Below, piece after piece: positions 16,416 to 24,584 of a stretch of DNA of 64,000 nucleotides. The stretch lies in assembly GCA_017429325.1 (NCBI GenBank), contig JAFRPC010000003.1, positions 21,361 through 85,360 of the forward strand. The letters run 5' to 3'. How positions within the stretch are numbered: position 1 is the stretch's first letter; every line of letters starts with the position of its first letter. Position numbers and translations under genes: made by a program. Origin of the DNA: Oscillospiraceae bacterium (GTDB taxonomy: Bacteria > Bacillota > Clostridia > Oscillospirales > Oscillospiraceae). The notes under the pieces were generated by a model. The model searched no databases, was not told where the DNA came from, and worked only from the letters and a program-made list of their open reading frames with translations.

Positions 16416-18074
16416 CTACAGTTTCGCCGCAAATGCGTTCAGACGTTTGGCGACCTTTTCCTTGCCCAGCAGCTGCATAATGGTGCACAGGTCCGGGGTG
16501 TTGGTTCGGCCTGTCACCGCCAGGCGGATCACGGAGCTCAGGTCTCCCACGTGGCCCTTGAAGCCGTCGGGGTTCTTCTTATACTCCTTGACCTCGGGGC
16601 AAAAGCCTAAGGCCGGGCACCAGGTCTTCATCCGGGCGAACCAGGCGTCCTTGTCCTCGCCGGGCTCGTAGTGCGCACAGCAGCAGGCCAGGATGCCCTT
16701 GGCGTCCTCCGGGCTGACCCGCTCCGGCAGGAGGGCCGGGTCGGCGTCTGGCTCGTTGAAGAAGAAGTCCAGATAGGCCGGGACCTCGTCCCACTTGGCG
16801 ATGTCCTTCCGGGGCTTGGGCACCTCCCGGTCGATGTTCAGGATCGCAGTGGAGAAGGCCGGGTCCGCGGTGAAGACAGCGTAGAAGTCCGGCGCGTAAT
16901 CCTTCGCCCAGGCGGCCACCCGGTCATAGATGTCGGCGGCCTTCATGTGGGAGATCACGTTCTTGCTCACGTCGGTGAGCTTCAGCAGATCAAAGAGACA
17001 GCCGGAGGTGCCCATTTTCTTCAGGTTGAAGGGGAAGTCCATGGCGTCGGCGTTGGGGTTGGCCCTGCGCCAGTCCTCGAAATTGGAGTTCAGCAGGGTC
17101 AGCAGGTATTCGATCAGCGCTTCCCTGGGGAAGCCCTTCTCCACGAAGTAGGAGACGGCGGCCTCGGGGTCCTTGCGCTTGGAGAGCTTGCGCTTGTCGC
17201 CGGTCTCGTCGTCCACCTTCATGACCTGGGCGGTGTGGACGTACTTGGGCACCCTGTAGCCGCAGGCCTTGAACATGGCGATGTGCTTGGGCACGGAGGA
17301 GATCCACTCCTCGGCGCGGATGACGTGGGTGGTCCGCATGAAGTGGTCGTCGCAGACGTGGGCGAAGTGATAGGTGGGGATCCCGTCGGACTTCAGCAGC
17401 ACCTCGTCGATGATGTTCTCGGGCATCTCGATCTTGCCCCGGATCAGGTCTTCAAAGACGATGCGCCTGTCCTCGCTGCCCTCGGAGCGGAAGCGCAGGA
17501 CCCAGGGGAGCCCTGCGGCCAGCTTCGCCTCGATCTCCTCTAAGCTCAGATCCCGGCACTTGGCGTACTTGCCGAAGTAGCCGCGAATCAGGGCGCCCTC
17601 GGCCTCTTGCCGCTCCCGGAGCGCGGAAAGCTCCTCGGCGGTGCAGAAGCAGGGATAGGCATGGCCGTTTTCCACCAGCCGCTTGGCGACGGTGTGGTAA
17701 ATTTCGACCCGCTGGCTCTGGGTGTAGGGGCCGTAGTCGCCCTTCTCAGTGCCGAAGCCCGTGACGCCCTCGGTGAATTCCACGCCGAAGGCCTCGAAGC
17801 CCTTGATGATGGCGGAGACGCCGTCGTCTACCTCGCGCTTCTTGTCGGTGTCTTCGATGCGCAGATAGGAGACGCCCTTCGACGCCCTGGCCGCCAGTAC
17901 GTCGGTCAGGGCCCCGAAGAGGCCGCCGATGTGCAGATAGCCGGTGGGGGAGGGGGCAAAACGGGTGACCCGGGCGCCCTCGGGCAGCTCCCTGGGGGGA
18001 TATTGGACCTCCAGGTCCTCCGGCGTCAGTTTCACGTCGGGAAAGAGCAGATCCGCAAGCTTGATGTTGTCCAT
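16416..18074 (-). CDS. gltX: Glutamate--tRNA ligase
   Basis: 552-residue class I aminoacyl-tRNA synthetase charging tRNA-Glu (and possibly tRNA-Gln where an amidotransferase exists). The HIGH-type motif is FAPSPTGYLHIGGLFGAL near residue 45, followed by YLRIEDTDKKREVDDG; the KMSKS-type motif is KRKLSKRKDPEAA near 300. It is longer than the typical 480-residue enzyme because of an N-terminal extension of about 30 residues and a longer anticodon-binding region, a form common in Clostridia. GGAGAAAACACC precedes the ATG. The TAG stop (16416-16418) lies in the edge of a palindromic repeat (CTGTAGGGG read on the minus strand). Confidence 0.95.
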   Translation of the reverse strand: MDNIKLADLLFPDVKLTPEDLEVQYPPRELPEGARVTRFAPSPTGYLHIGGLFGALTDVLAARASKGVSYLRIEDTDKKREVDDGVSAIIKGFEAFGVEFTEGVTGFGTEKGDYGPYTQSQRVEIYHTVAKRLVENGHAYPCFCTAEELSALRERQEAEGALIRGYFGKYAKCRDLSLEEIEAKLAAGLPWVLRFRSEGSEDRRIVFEDLIRGKIEMPENIIDEVLLKSDGIPTYHFAHVCDDHFMRTTHVIRAEEWISSVPKHIAMFKACGYRVPKYVHTAQVMKVDDETGDKRKLSKRKDPEAAVSYFVEKGFPREALIEYLLTLLNSNFEDWRRANPNADAMDFPFNLKKMGTSGCLFDLLKLTDVSKNVISHMKAADIYDRVAAWAKDYAPDFYAVFTADPAFSTAILNIDREVPKPRKDIAKWDEVPAYLDFFFNEPDADPALLPERVSPEDAKGILACCCAHYEPGEDKDAWFARMKTWCPALGFCPEVKEYKKNPDGFKGHVGDLSSVIRLAVTGRTNTPDLCTIMQLLGKEKVAKRLNAFAAKL

Positions 18075-18533
18075 GGTGTTTTCTCCTGTTTTAGTATATG
18101 TAGCGCCGGCAATCTGCCGGCAAAGGATTCAATGTTGCAGCGCCGGCAATCTGCCGGCCCGCCGGTTCCCGTCGTAGGGGCGGCTCTTACCCCATCGGGG
18201 TGAGCCGCCCGGCGCTCGGAACGAGCGCATTTGCCGCAGGCAAATCCGGGACGGTATCGTTGACGGAACGTGCCTGGATCGTTTGCTGAAGCAAACGATT
18301 GTTTGCTCCGCAAACCGGGCGCCCAATGAGCGCCCCTACAGGTCAACGGTGTAAGGGTCGCTCTTACCCCGCAGGGGTGAGCGACCCGGCGTTCGGAACG
18401 AACGCAATTTGCCGGAGGCAAATCCGGGACGGTATCGCTGACGAAACGCGGCTGGATCGTTTGCTGAAGCAAACGATTGTTTGCTCCGCAAACCGGGCGG
18501 CTCATCCGCCTTGAGGCGGATAAGAGCCGCACC
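18075..18533 (+). repeat. Composite palindromic repeat block, two tandem 170-190 bp copies
   Basis: This 459-base gap holds no gene. It starts with two GCGCCGGCAATCTGCCGGC elements (about 18100-18160). Two related composites follow (18174-18340 and 18351-18539), each made of a GTARGGGYCG palindrome, a TTTGCCGSAGGCAAA hairpin, a GGATCGTTTGCTGAAGCAAA hairpin, a TTTGCTCCGCAAA hairpin and a closing GCGCCC or GGCGGCTCATCC palindrome. A third, shorter relative is at 59952-60124. The right edge supplies the gluQ stop. Confidence 0.9.
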
Positions 18534-19463
18534 CTACAGGGGAACGGTAAATTGCAGGCAGATGTCCGCTTTTCGGACGTTTTTCCAGTCGAAAATGGCT
18601 GCAAGCTCCCTCGCGGAGATCGCTTCGTTTTTTTCGAGCAATCCCGCAGAAAAAGCCAGCGCCCCGATGATCGCTTCCGGTGTGGTCCGTTCCAGCAGGG
18701 TCCCCAGGTCCAGGTCGCCGTCCCGCTTGCTGAGGCGCCGTCCGTCGGGGGCCAGCAGCAGGGGAACGTGCCAGTACTCCGGCGCGGGCCGTCCCAGCAG
18801 GGAAAACAGATAGCGCTGCCGGGGCGTGGAGGCCAGCAGGTCCCGGCCCCGGACCACCTGGGTCACGCCGTTGTCCGCGTCGTCCACTACCACGGCCAGC
18901 TGGTAAGCGTAGACCCCGTCGGCCCGCCGGACCACGAAATCCCCGCAGTCCCGGCTCAGCAGCTCGGCGTAGTCCCCCTGGAGGCCGTCGTGGACGGTCC
19001 ATTCTTCCGCGGGGACCCGGAGCCGCCAGGCGGGGAGCCGCTTTTTGGCGGCCCGCTGGGCCTCGGTCAGGTCCCGGCAGGTCCCGGCGTAGACGAACTC
19101 GCTCTGGCCTAAGTGGGGGGCCGAGGCCGCGTGGACCTCGGAGCGGGAGCAGTAGCAGGGGTAGATCAGCCCCATGGCGTTCAGCTTCTCAAAGGCGGCG
19201 TCATAGGCCGCCGTCCGGGTGCTCTGGCAGGGCACCTCCCGGTCCCAGTCCAGGCCGAAGGCCAGCAGGTCCCGCCGGATCAGCGCGGCGAATTCCGCAG
19301 AGGTCCGCTGCGGGTCCAGGTCCTCCATCCGGAGCACCATTTCCCCGTTTTCCGAGCGCACGGCGCACCAGGCCAGCAGAAACGAAAACAGGTTCCCCAA
19401 ATGCATTCTCCCGGAAGGAGAAGGCGCGAAACGGCCTGTAATTGCATTGATTGTATTATTCAA
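18534..19463 (-). CDS. gluQ: Glutamyl-Q tRNA(Asp) synthetase-like protein
   Basis: 309 residues, the size of GluQ, which lacks the anticodon-binding domain of GltX and attaches glutamate to queuosine in tRNA-Asp. ITGRFAPSPSGRMHLGNLFS gives the HIGH-like motif, LRMEDLDPQR follows, PCYCSRSEV with YAGTCRD supplies zinc-type cysteines, and RRLSKRDGDLDL is the KMSKS-like motif. The start appears to be TTG at 19463, overlapping the stop of the AT-rich gene upstream by 8 bases; no in-frame ATG exists before the conserved GRFAPSPSG. The first eight codons are AT-rich, as if the original start was replaced when the neighbour inserted. The TAG stop is in a repeat edge (CTGTAGGG). Confidence 0.88.
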   Translation of the reverse strand: MNNTINAITGRFAPSPSGRMHLGNLFSFLLAWCAVRSENGEMVLRMEDLDPQRTSAEFAALIRRDLLAFGLDWDREVPCQSTRTAAYDAAFEKLNAMGLIYPCYCSRSEVHAASAPHLGQSEFVYAGTCRDLTEAQRAAKKRLPAWRLRVPAEEWTVHDGLQGDYAELLSRDCGDFVVRRADGVYAYQLAVVVDDADNGVTQVVRGRDLLASTPRQRYLFSLLGRPAPEYWHVPLLLAPDGRRLSKRDGDLDLGTLLERTTPEAIIGALAFSAGLLEKNEAISARELAAIFDWKNVRKADICLQFTVPL

Positions 19464-20445
19464 TGTGATAATTATCCTTAAAATATTTTATTACTTTTTC
19501 TTTCAGTGTTTCATAATCACCATGAGGATATGTAAGGCATTCCAGGTTTTTAATATCGGTTGGGAGATTATCAATAAAGGGTTCCTCGGAAATAAGCAAA
19601 ACAGGTTTTCCTAACCCCATTGCATAACCCAATTCAAAATATACATTTAGATTTTTCTCATCGACTTTTATGATAATAAACCTACTTCGCTTAATTGCTT
19701 GCTGGACTTTTTGAAGAATTGGCATCGAAAGAATTGTGTCATCTCCACGACGATAATTGATTCCTATATCATTAAGTGCAGGAATAATACCATATTTGTA
19801 TGCATGATCATTTTCATCGTGGGTAGAAAAGCGCATAACAATAAAAGCTTCGTTGTGATTAATTAATATAGGTTTTCCAATTGCTTCTAATCGAACAGCT
19901 TCAAGGATGCTTTCTGTAGCAGATAGAGCTTTTTCATCGGTGCCATAACTTGCAAGGGCAGCACGACATGTTGGACATATAGCGCCTGACACCATGCCAA
20001 TCTTAATGTCCGGCTTGTTATCACAGAAATCAAACATACAGCCTTGAGTTTTCCAGTGCACGAGATTGAATAACATGCCTTCACTTAAGTCTGCTTCAAA
20101 ATTGATTGAAGCCTGCGCAATCTGATACATGATATAAGCACTTAATGAAGGAGGGGAGAAAGAATCTTCCCATGAATCTAATGAAATTAGAGAAAAATTC
20201 CGTTCTTCGTGGGAAAACCAATTGTCGTCAATTGGCTTATCAGAAATGAAAATGTTATAGCCCTCGCCAGACGAATGAGAATCTGAGAATGAGAGCCAAC
20301 ATACAGGATCTGTATTCAATACAGGAAGGTCAGTCTTTTGAAGAGAAAAAATGAAATAGCTTTGGACACTATTAAGTGTGGAAATGGCTTTTCTAATTTG
20401 CCGCTCATAGATGCTTTGTTCGTGATAGATTACGGTAATATTCAT
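19456..20445 (-). CDS. AT-rich protein with Cys motif and C-terminal nucleoside-deoxyribosyltransferase/TIR-like domain
   Basis: 329 residues, not recognised as a named family. The middle has a metal-site-like pattern: His130, Cys136, FDFC (Cys141) and ICPTC (Cys157, Cys160). Residues 198-290 follow the pattern of the nucleoside 2-deoxyribosyltransferase/TIR-like Rossmann superfamily: EAFIVMRFSTHDEN, YKYGIIPALNDIGI, RSRFIIIKVDEKN and NVYFELGYAMGLGKPVLLIS, with Glu271 in the position of the family's catalytic glutamate. Base composition is clearly lower in GC than every neighbour, indicating horizontal transfer. The ATG at 20445 has GAGAGAGAG just upstream; a TTG start 47 codons earlier is possible and has an AAAGGAGG in its reading region. 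Such domains often act on NAD or nucleotides in phage defence; this is inference only. Confidence 0.7.
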   Translation of the reverse strand: MNITVIYHEQSIYERQIRKAISTLNSVQSYFIFSLQKTDLPVLNTDPVCWLSFSDSHSSGEGYNIFISDKPIDDNWFSHEERNFSLISLDSWEDSFSPPSLSAYIMYQIAQASINFEADLSEGMLFNLVHWKTQGCMFDFCDNKPDIKIGMVSGAICPTCRAALASYGTDEKALSATESILEAVRLEAIGKPILINHNEAFIVMRFSTHDENDHAYKYGIIPALNDIGINYRRGDDTILSMPILQKVQQAIKRSRFIIIKVDEKNLNVYFELGYAMGLGKPVLLISEEPFIDNLPTDIKNLECLTYPHGDYETLKEKVIKYFKDNYHIE

Positions 20446-20971
20446 TTTGCTCTCTCTCTTTCTGTGATAATATGTTGAAAATATATGGAAATCTGAATAC
20501 CTGTGAAAGCCACGAATATGTAATAATTCGATAGAAATCCTCCTTTTTATCCTTTCTGTGATTAATGAAAGAGGAATATTAATCAATACTACACTACCAT
20601 TATGAAATTAGGTCGTGAAATGATAAACTGAGATATAATAGTATCAAGTGAGGATCAATGACTATCCCTACAGGTGGGCGGAGCACAATTGAGAACGAAT
20701 GTGTTTTCAAGTTGCAATTTGAAAACTCCTAAATTTTTGTGTTTATTATTCACTTTTAACTGTTCCCGAGCGGGGCAGTGCGGGCAGATTGCCCGCACTG
20801 CCCTGTGGGGAAGGGGAGACGGATTCTTCACTTTGCTCGAAATGACAGTATGGGTGGAGTTTCAGCATCGTGCGGACGGCAATGACCGCCCCTTCAGAGG
20901 AACCGCATTTCACTTCTAACTTTTTACTTCTTACTTTTTTTACTTTTGCAGCGGGCGGCCAATGACCGCCC
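20446..20971. other. AT-rich 5' flank of the foreign gene followed by palindromic repeats
   Basis: No gene is supported in these 526 bases. 20446 to about 20760 is AT-rich like the gene it precedes and contains AAAAAGGAGG on the minus strand near 20535-20545 without a usable start after it. From about 20765 the composition returns to GC-rich and holds a GCGGGCAGATTGCCCGC palindrome, a GGATTCTTC...GAAATGACA element, an AATGACCGCCCCT copy, a CTTCTTACTTTTT word and a final family C palindrome at 20948-20976 that overlaps the next stop codon. Confidence 0.7.
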
Positions 20972-21529
20972 CTACGGCTCGACGGGCAGCTCCACCACCG
21001 TGGCCTCGTGTCCCAGGGCGGGCAAGATCTTCTCCCGGAAGTCCGCCATTGAAACCGCCAGCGTGGACGTGTTCCGGCAGGGGTGGAAGCCGATCTCCGG
21101 CTGCTCCAGCACGGGACAGTCGATGACCAGCCGGACCTTTTTCTCCGGGTCGTTCATCAGGCCCAGCACCGAGAGAGAGCCAGGGGTTATGTCAACCAAC
21201 TGTTCCATGTGTTCGTCGGTGGCGAAGCTGAGCCGGGAGCAGCCCAGGGCCTTGGAGAGGTACTTGGTCTTGAAGACCTTGTCCCCCTCCATCAAAAGCA
21301 GATAGAAGTCCGTCTGCTGGCGGTTGGTCAGCAGCAGGTTCTTGCAGATGGGGCAGCCCAGGCTCTTTTCAATTTCCCGGCAGATCTCCATAGTAGCGGC
21401 GGCTTCGTGGTCGGCCCGACGGTAAGAGACGCCCAGCCGGTCCAGAAATTCATAGCAGCGCCGCTCCCGCGGCTCGCGGTCGGCCACGTTGGCTGGGACG
21501 CCTTGGTCAAGGGTTACAAATATCGACAT
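20972..21529 (-). CDS. Prolyl-tRNA editing protein (YbaK/PrdX-like deacylase)
   Basis: 185 residues of the YbaK/ProX editing superfamily, PrdX-like by length and by the N-terminal extension (CYEFLDRLGVSYRRADHEAA). Such proteins hydrolyse mischarged alanyl- or cysteinyl-tRNA-Pro in the cytoplasm. Family features include CPICKNLLLTNRQQTDFYLLLMEGDK, the lysine in FKTKYLSKALG, and the C-terminal GSLSVLGLMNDPEKKVRLVID block. AAGGAGAAATTCC precedes the ATG at 21529. The last codons CCG TAG come from the edge of a family C palindrome, so the extreme C-terminus is repeat-derived. Confidence 0.88.
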   Translation of the reverse strand: MSIFVTLDQGVPANVADREPRERRCYEFLDRLGVSYRRADHEAAATMEICREIEKSLGCPICKNLLLTNRQQTDFYLLLMEGDKVFKTKYLSKALGCSRLSFATDEHMEQLVDITPGSLSVLGLMNDPEKKVRLVIDCPVLEQPEIGFHPCRNTSTLAVSMADFREKILPALGHEATVVELPVEP

Positions 21530-21782
21530 GGAATTTCTCCTTGAGAAAGAACTTTTTTACTTCTTACTTTTTACTTTACGCCGGTGCGGGGGACGGCGGA
21601 CAAGCAATGCTTGTCCCTACAGGCGGGATAGCCTTCCCCCTGGGGGGAAGGTGGCATCGGGCGTCTCCCGCAAGCCCGATGACGGATGAGGGGGCGTCCG
21701 TGCGAGGGACGGAGGGCCGATGTGGGCATCGGCCCCTACGGGCGGGTCTGTTGCCTGTTGCCCGTTGCCTGTTGCCTTAGCC
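21530..21782 (+). repeat. Repeat mosaic including a 71-bp family B element
   Basis: Contains TTACTTCTTACTTTTTAC (about 21558), a GGCGGACAAGCAATGCTTGT palindrome (about 21597-21622), a family B element (21631-21701), a GCCGATGTGGGCATCGGCCC palindrome (about 21716-21738) and a GTCTGTTGCCTGTTGCCCGT run (about 21746-21778). No gene is visible. Confidence 0.85.
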
Positions 21783-23000
21783 TCAATACCCATAGGGGTG
21801 CAGGTCGTCGGCCTGGATCTCGCTATCGTAGGGGTTGTACTTTTCGTTGACCAGGGCCGCGGCGGCCTCCCGGTCCTCCGCGTAGTAGGAGCCGCCGTTG
21901 ATCCAGACGGCCTCGCCGGGCAGGGTGTCGCTGTCCATCCCGCCCTCGCAGCGGGCCAGGGTCAGGGCGAGCCAGCAGAGGTTCCGGTAGCTCAGGTCCG
22001 TCTGGGCGTGCTTCATCAGCAGGAGGGCGGCATAGGGCAGCCGGGGCAGGCGGGAGAGGGACTTCCACTGGCTGACGGCAGCCCCTAAGAAGTCCCGCTG
22101 GACCCGCACCCGTTCCAAGTCCGCCGCGTCGTAGCCGCTGCGGAAGCGGACCAGCCACAGGGCCTGCTGGCCGTTGAGGGTCTGGGTCCCGGCCTTCAGG
22201 TCGATGTAGAGCTCCTGGGTGGGGTCCTTGTACTCCATGTCCATGGGCACGTCATAGGTAACGCCGCCCATGGCGTCCACCAGCGCGGCGAAGTCCTCCA
22301 GCTCCAGCAGCAGACAGCCGTCGGGCTTGTAGCCGATCAAGTCCTTGACATAGCCCAGCAGGACCTCCATTCCCTTACGGCCCTTGCCGTTGGCCCCGTA
22401 GGCGCCGTTGAGCTTGGGCACCGGGTTGTCCCGGTTCACCATGGTGTCCCGGGGCAGGCTCAGCAGGCGGGCCTGTTTGCCGTCCCGGTCCAAAAAGAGC
22501 AGCAGCATGGTGTCGGTGCGGGCGCCGCCCTCGTCGGCTCCGCAGAGGAGCACGGCGCAGCAGCCCTGCTTCCGGGGGCCGAGGGGCGCGTCGGTCTGGG
22601 GCATCTCGGCCAGGAGGACGGAGATCAGTCCCAGGGTCAGCGCCAGCACCAGGAGCAGGCCCGCCAGCCGCAGCAGGAAGCGCAGCAGGCGGTGTTTTTT
22701 GCGCTTCTTTCCGCGGCCCTGCCGGACCGGCACCGGGGGCTCGTAGTAGGGCTCCTGGACATAGGTAGGCTGCCGAGCCTGCCCGCGCCCGCCGACGTAG
22801 ACGGCCTCGCCCTCGTGGACCTGGCGCATGGACTCCAAGCTGTAGCCCTCGCCGCCCCGGATGCGCCGGGGCTCGTTGAGGAACTCCGGCACCTCGGGAT
22901 AGTCCTTCGGGCTCTGCGCCGCCCGATTCCGGTCCCGCCGCGCAAAGACAGCCTGAATGTCGTCGTATTCGGTTTTATGATTTTTGTCAGTTTTTCCCAT
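21783..23000 (-). CDS. LytR-CpsA-Psr (LCP) family protein
   Basis: 405 residues. A 104-residue charged, Pro/Arg/Tyr-rich cytoplasmic tail precedes one membrane segment (about 105-130), followed by the extracellular LCP domain: RTDTMLLLFLD, LLSLPRDTMVN, KLNGAYGANG, and LNGQQALWLVRFRSGYDAADLERVRVQ in pieces. LCP enzymes attach wall polysaccharides or teichoic acids to peptidoglycan from lipid-linked donors on the outer face of the membrane. The long N-terminal tail is unusual and could be a regulatory or phosphorylation region (inference). AAGGACAC precedes the ATG. It follows galT at 79 bases on the same strand. Confidence 0.9.
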   Translation of the reverse strand: MGKTDKNHKTEYDDIQAVFARRDRNRAAQSPKDYPEVPEFLNEPRRIRGGEGYSLESMRQVHEGEAVYVGGRGQARQPTYVQEPYYEPPVPVRQGRGKKRKKHRLLRFLLRLAGLLLVLALTLGLISVLLAEMPQTDAPLGPRKQGCCAVLLCGADEGGARTDTMLLLFLDRDGKQARLLSLPRDTMVNRDNPVPKLNGAYGANGKGRKGMEVLLGYVKDLIGYKPDGCLLLELEDFAALVDAMGGVTYDVPMDMEYKDPTQELYIDLKAGTQTLNGQQALWLVRFRSGYDAADLERVRVQRDFLGAAVSQWKSLSRLPRLPYAALLLMKHAQTDLSYRNLCWLALTLARCEGGMDSDTLPGEAVWINGGSYYAEDREAAAALVNEKYNPYDSEIQADDLHPYGY

Positions 23001-23079
23001 GTGTCCTTGTAGGGACGGCTCTCAGCCGTCCGGCGTGTGGTGTTCGGGAATCGTCTGAGCGGACGGCAAAGTGCCGTCC
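23001..23079 (+). repeat. Two GTAGGGACGGC-type palindromes between galT and the LCP gene
   Basis: GTAGGGACGGCTCTCAGCCG (about 23009) and an inverted GCGGACGGCAAAGTGCCGTC (about 23058) followed by CCTACAG. The second supplies the galT stop. The pair could fold into one larger hairpin in the transcript. Confidence 0.8.
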
Positions 23080-24582
23080 CTACAGTGTGCGGTTTACATA
23101 ATTAACGAACCGCAGGAAGGCGGCCTGGCCTTCGGGGCTGCGCTTATAGACGCCCGCGTGCTCCAGGACCTGGGAGAAGACCACGCCCACCTCATCTCGC
23201 AGAATGCCCTCCACGTTCTCCGGCGTGAAGACGTAGCGGGTCTTCAGCTCCTCCGCCCAGTCGGCGTGCTTCTCCGTCAGCTCGTCGGCCCGGAGCTCGC
23301 CGCCGGAGAGCAGCAGCTCCGCCGTGCGGGCCAGCTCCCGCTTCAGCCGCGGGGGCAGCACCGCCAGACCCATGACCTCGATGAGGCCGATGTTCTCCTT
23401 CTTGATGTGGTGCAGTTCAGGATGGGGGTGGTAGACGCCTAAGGGCAGCGCCTCGGTGGTGATGTTGTTGCGCAGCACCAGGTCCATCTCGTAGTCCGCG
23501 CCGCGGCGGCGGGCGATGGGGGTGACGGTGCTGTGGGGCGTGCCCTCGGTCTCGGCGAAGATGCAGGCCGCTTCGTCGGTGTAGCCCCGCCAGAGCCGCA
23601 GGATCTTCCCGGCCAGCTCCGCCACCCGGGCCTTGTCGGCGCCTCGCAGACGGATGACGCTCATGGGCCACTTGACGATCCCGGCCTCCAGCTCCTCGTA
23701 GCCCCGGAAGATTAGGGGCGTCTCCACGGGGGCCTTTGCCATCGCAAAGTCATAGTGGCCGCCCTGGAAATGGGCATGGGTGAAGATGGAGCCGCCCACG
23801 ATGGGCAGGTCCGCGTTGGAGCCCATGAAGTAGTGGGGGAAGACCGTCACAAAGTCCAGAAGCTGCCGCAGGGCGTGGTCGTCGATGACCATGGGGGTGT
23901 GCTGCGCCGAGAAGGCGATGCAGTGCTCGTTGTAGTAGACGTAGGGGGAGAACTGCACGAACCAGTCCTCGCCGTCCAGCACCACGGGGATGGGCCGGTG
24001 GTTCTGCCGGGCTGGGTGGTTCCAGCGGCCCGCGTAGCCCTCGTTCTCCACGCAGAGCAGGCACTTGGGATAGGAGACGGCGCTTGCCTTGGCGGCCTTG
24101 AAGGCGGCGCCGGTGGTGGTGGCCTTCTCGGGCTTGGTGAGGTTCACGGTGATGTCCAGGTCCCCGTACTCCGTGGGGGCCTTCCAGACCAGGTTCCGGC
24201 GGATCCGGTCCCAGCGGATGTAGTTGGTGGCGCCACTGAAGCGGTAGTACCAGTCGGTGGCCGCCTCCGGCGACTGGGCGTAGAGGCGGCGGAACTCCCG
24301 GCGCACCTCGGCGGGCCGGGGGGTCAGGCAGCTCATGAGGCCGGTGTCGAAGAGGTCTCTGGCGGTGGGATCGTCCTCGCAGAGGCCTCGGGCAACGGCG
24401 TCGTCGGTCAGAAGGCCCAGCAGCTCGTGGACGGGCTTGTCCAGAAGCTGTGCGGGGGCCTCGTAGCTGTCCAGCTTCATCCGCTCCAGCAGGGCGTTGA
24501 CGGAGAAGACCCGCTCCTCCGCGGGAATGAGGCCCTTTTGGACGGCGTACTCCACTAAGGAAGCAATGGCTTGATTGATCAT
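23080..24582 (-). CDS. galT: UDP-glucose--hexose-1-phosphate uridylyltransferase, type 2
   Basis: 500 residues, the long GalT family found in Firmicutes rather than the 350-residue E. coli type. It exchanges UMP between UDP-glucose and galactose-1-phosphate in the Leloir pathway. The nucleophile region FTHAHFQGGHYDF carries the HxHxQ motif; other conserved blocks are FPHYFMGSNADLPIVGG and YHPHPELHHIKKENIGLIE. The start was placed at the third codon of the frame (24582) because GAGGT lies 7 bases upstream of it and only one base from the first ATG. Its first codons overlap the end of the rluA-type gene. The stop TAG lies in a palindromic repeat. Confidence 0.93.
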   Translation of the reverse strand: MINQAIASLVEYAVQKGLIPAEERVFSVNALLERMKLDSYEAPAQLLDKPVHELLGLLTDDAVARGLCEDDPTARDLFDTGLMSCLTPRPAEVRREFRRLYAQSPEAATDWYYRFSGATNYIRWDRIRRNLVWKAPTEYGDLDITVNLTKPEKATTTGAAFKAAKASAVSYPKCLLCVENEGYAGRWNHPARQNHRPIPVVLDGEDWFVQFSPYVYYNEHCIAFSAQHTPMVIDDHALRQLLDFVTVFPHYFMGSNADLPIVGGSIFTHAHFQGGHYDFAMAKAPVETPLIFRGYEELEAGIVKWPMSVIRLRGADKARVAELAGKILRLWRGYTDEAACIFAETEGTPHSTVTPIARRRGADYEMDLVLRNNITTEALPLGVYHPHPELHHIKKENIGLIEVMGLAVLPPRLKRELARTAELLLSGGELRADELTEKHADWAEELKTRYVFTPENVEGILRDEVGVVFSQVLEHAGVYKRSPEGQAAFLRFVNYVNRTL

Positions 24583-24584
24583 GG

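Noticed and set aside
20446-20586. 47-codon N-terminal extension of the AT-rich gene from a TTG
   Set aside because: The extension has no RBS before its TTG, while the ATG at 20445 has a purine-rich RBS. It is kept as an alternative only.
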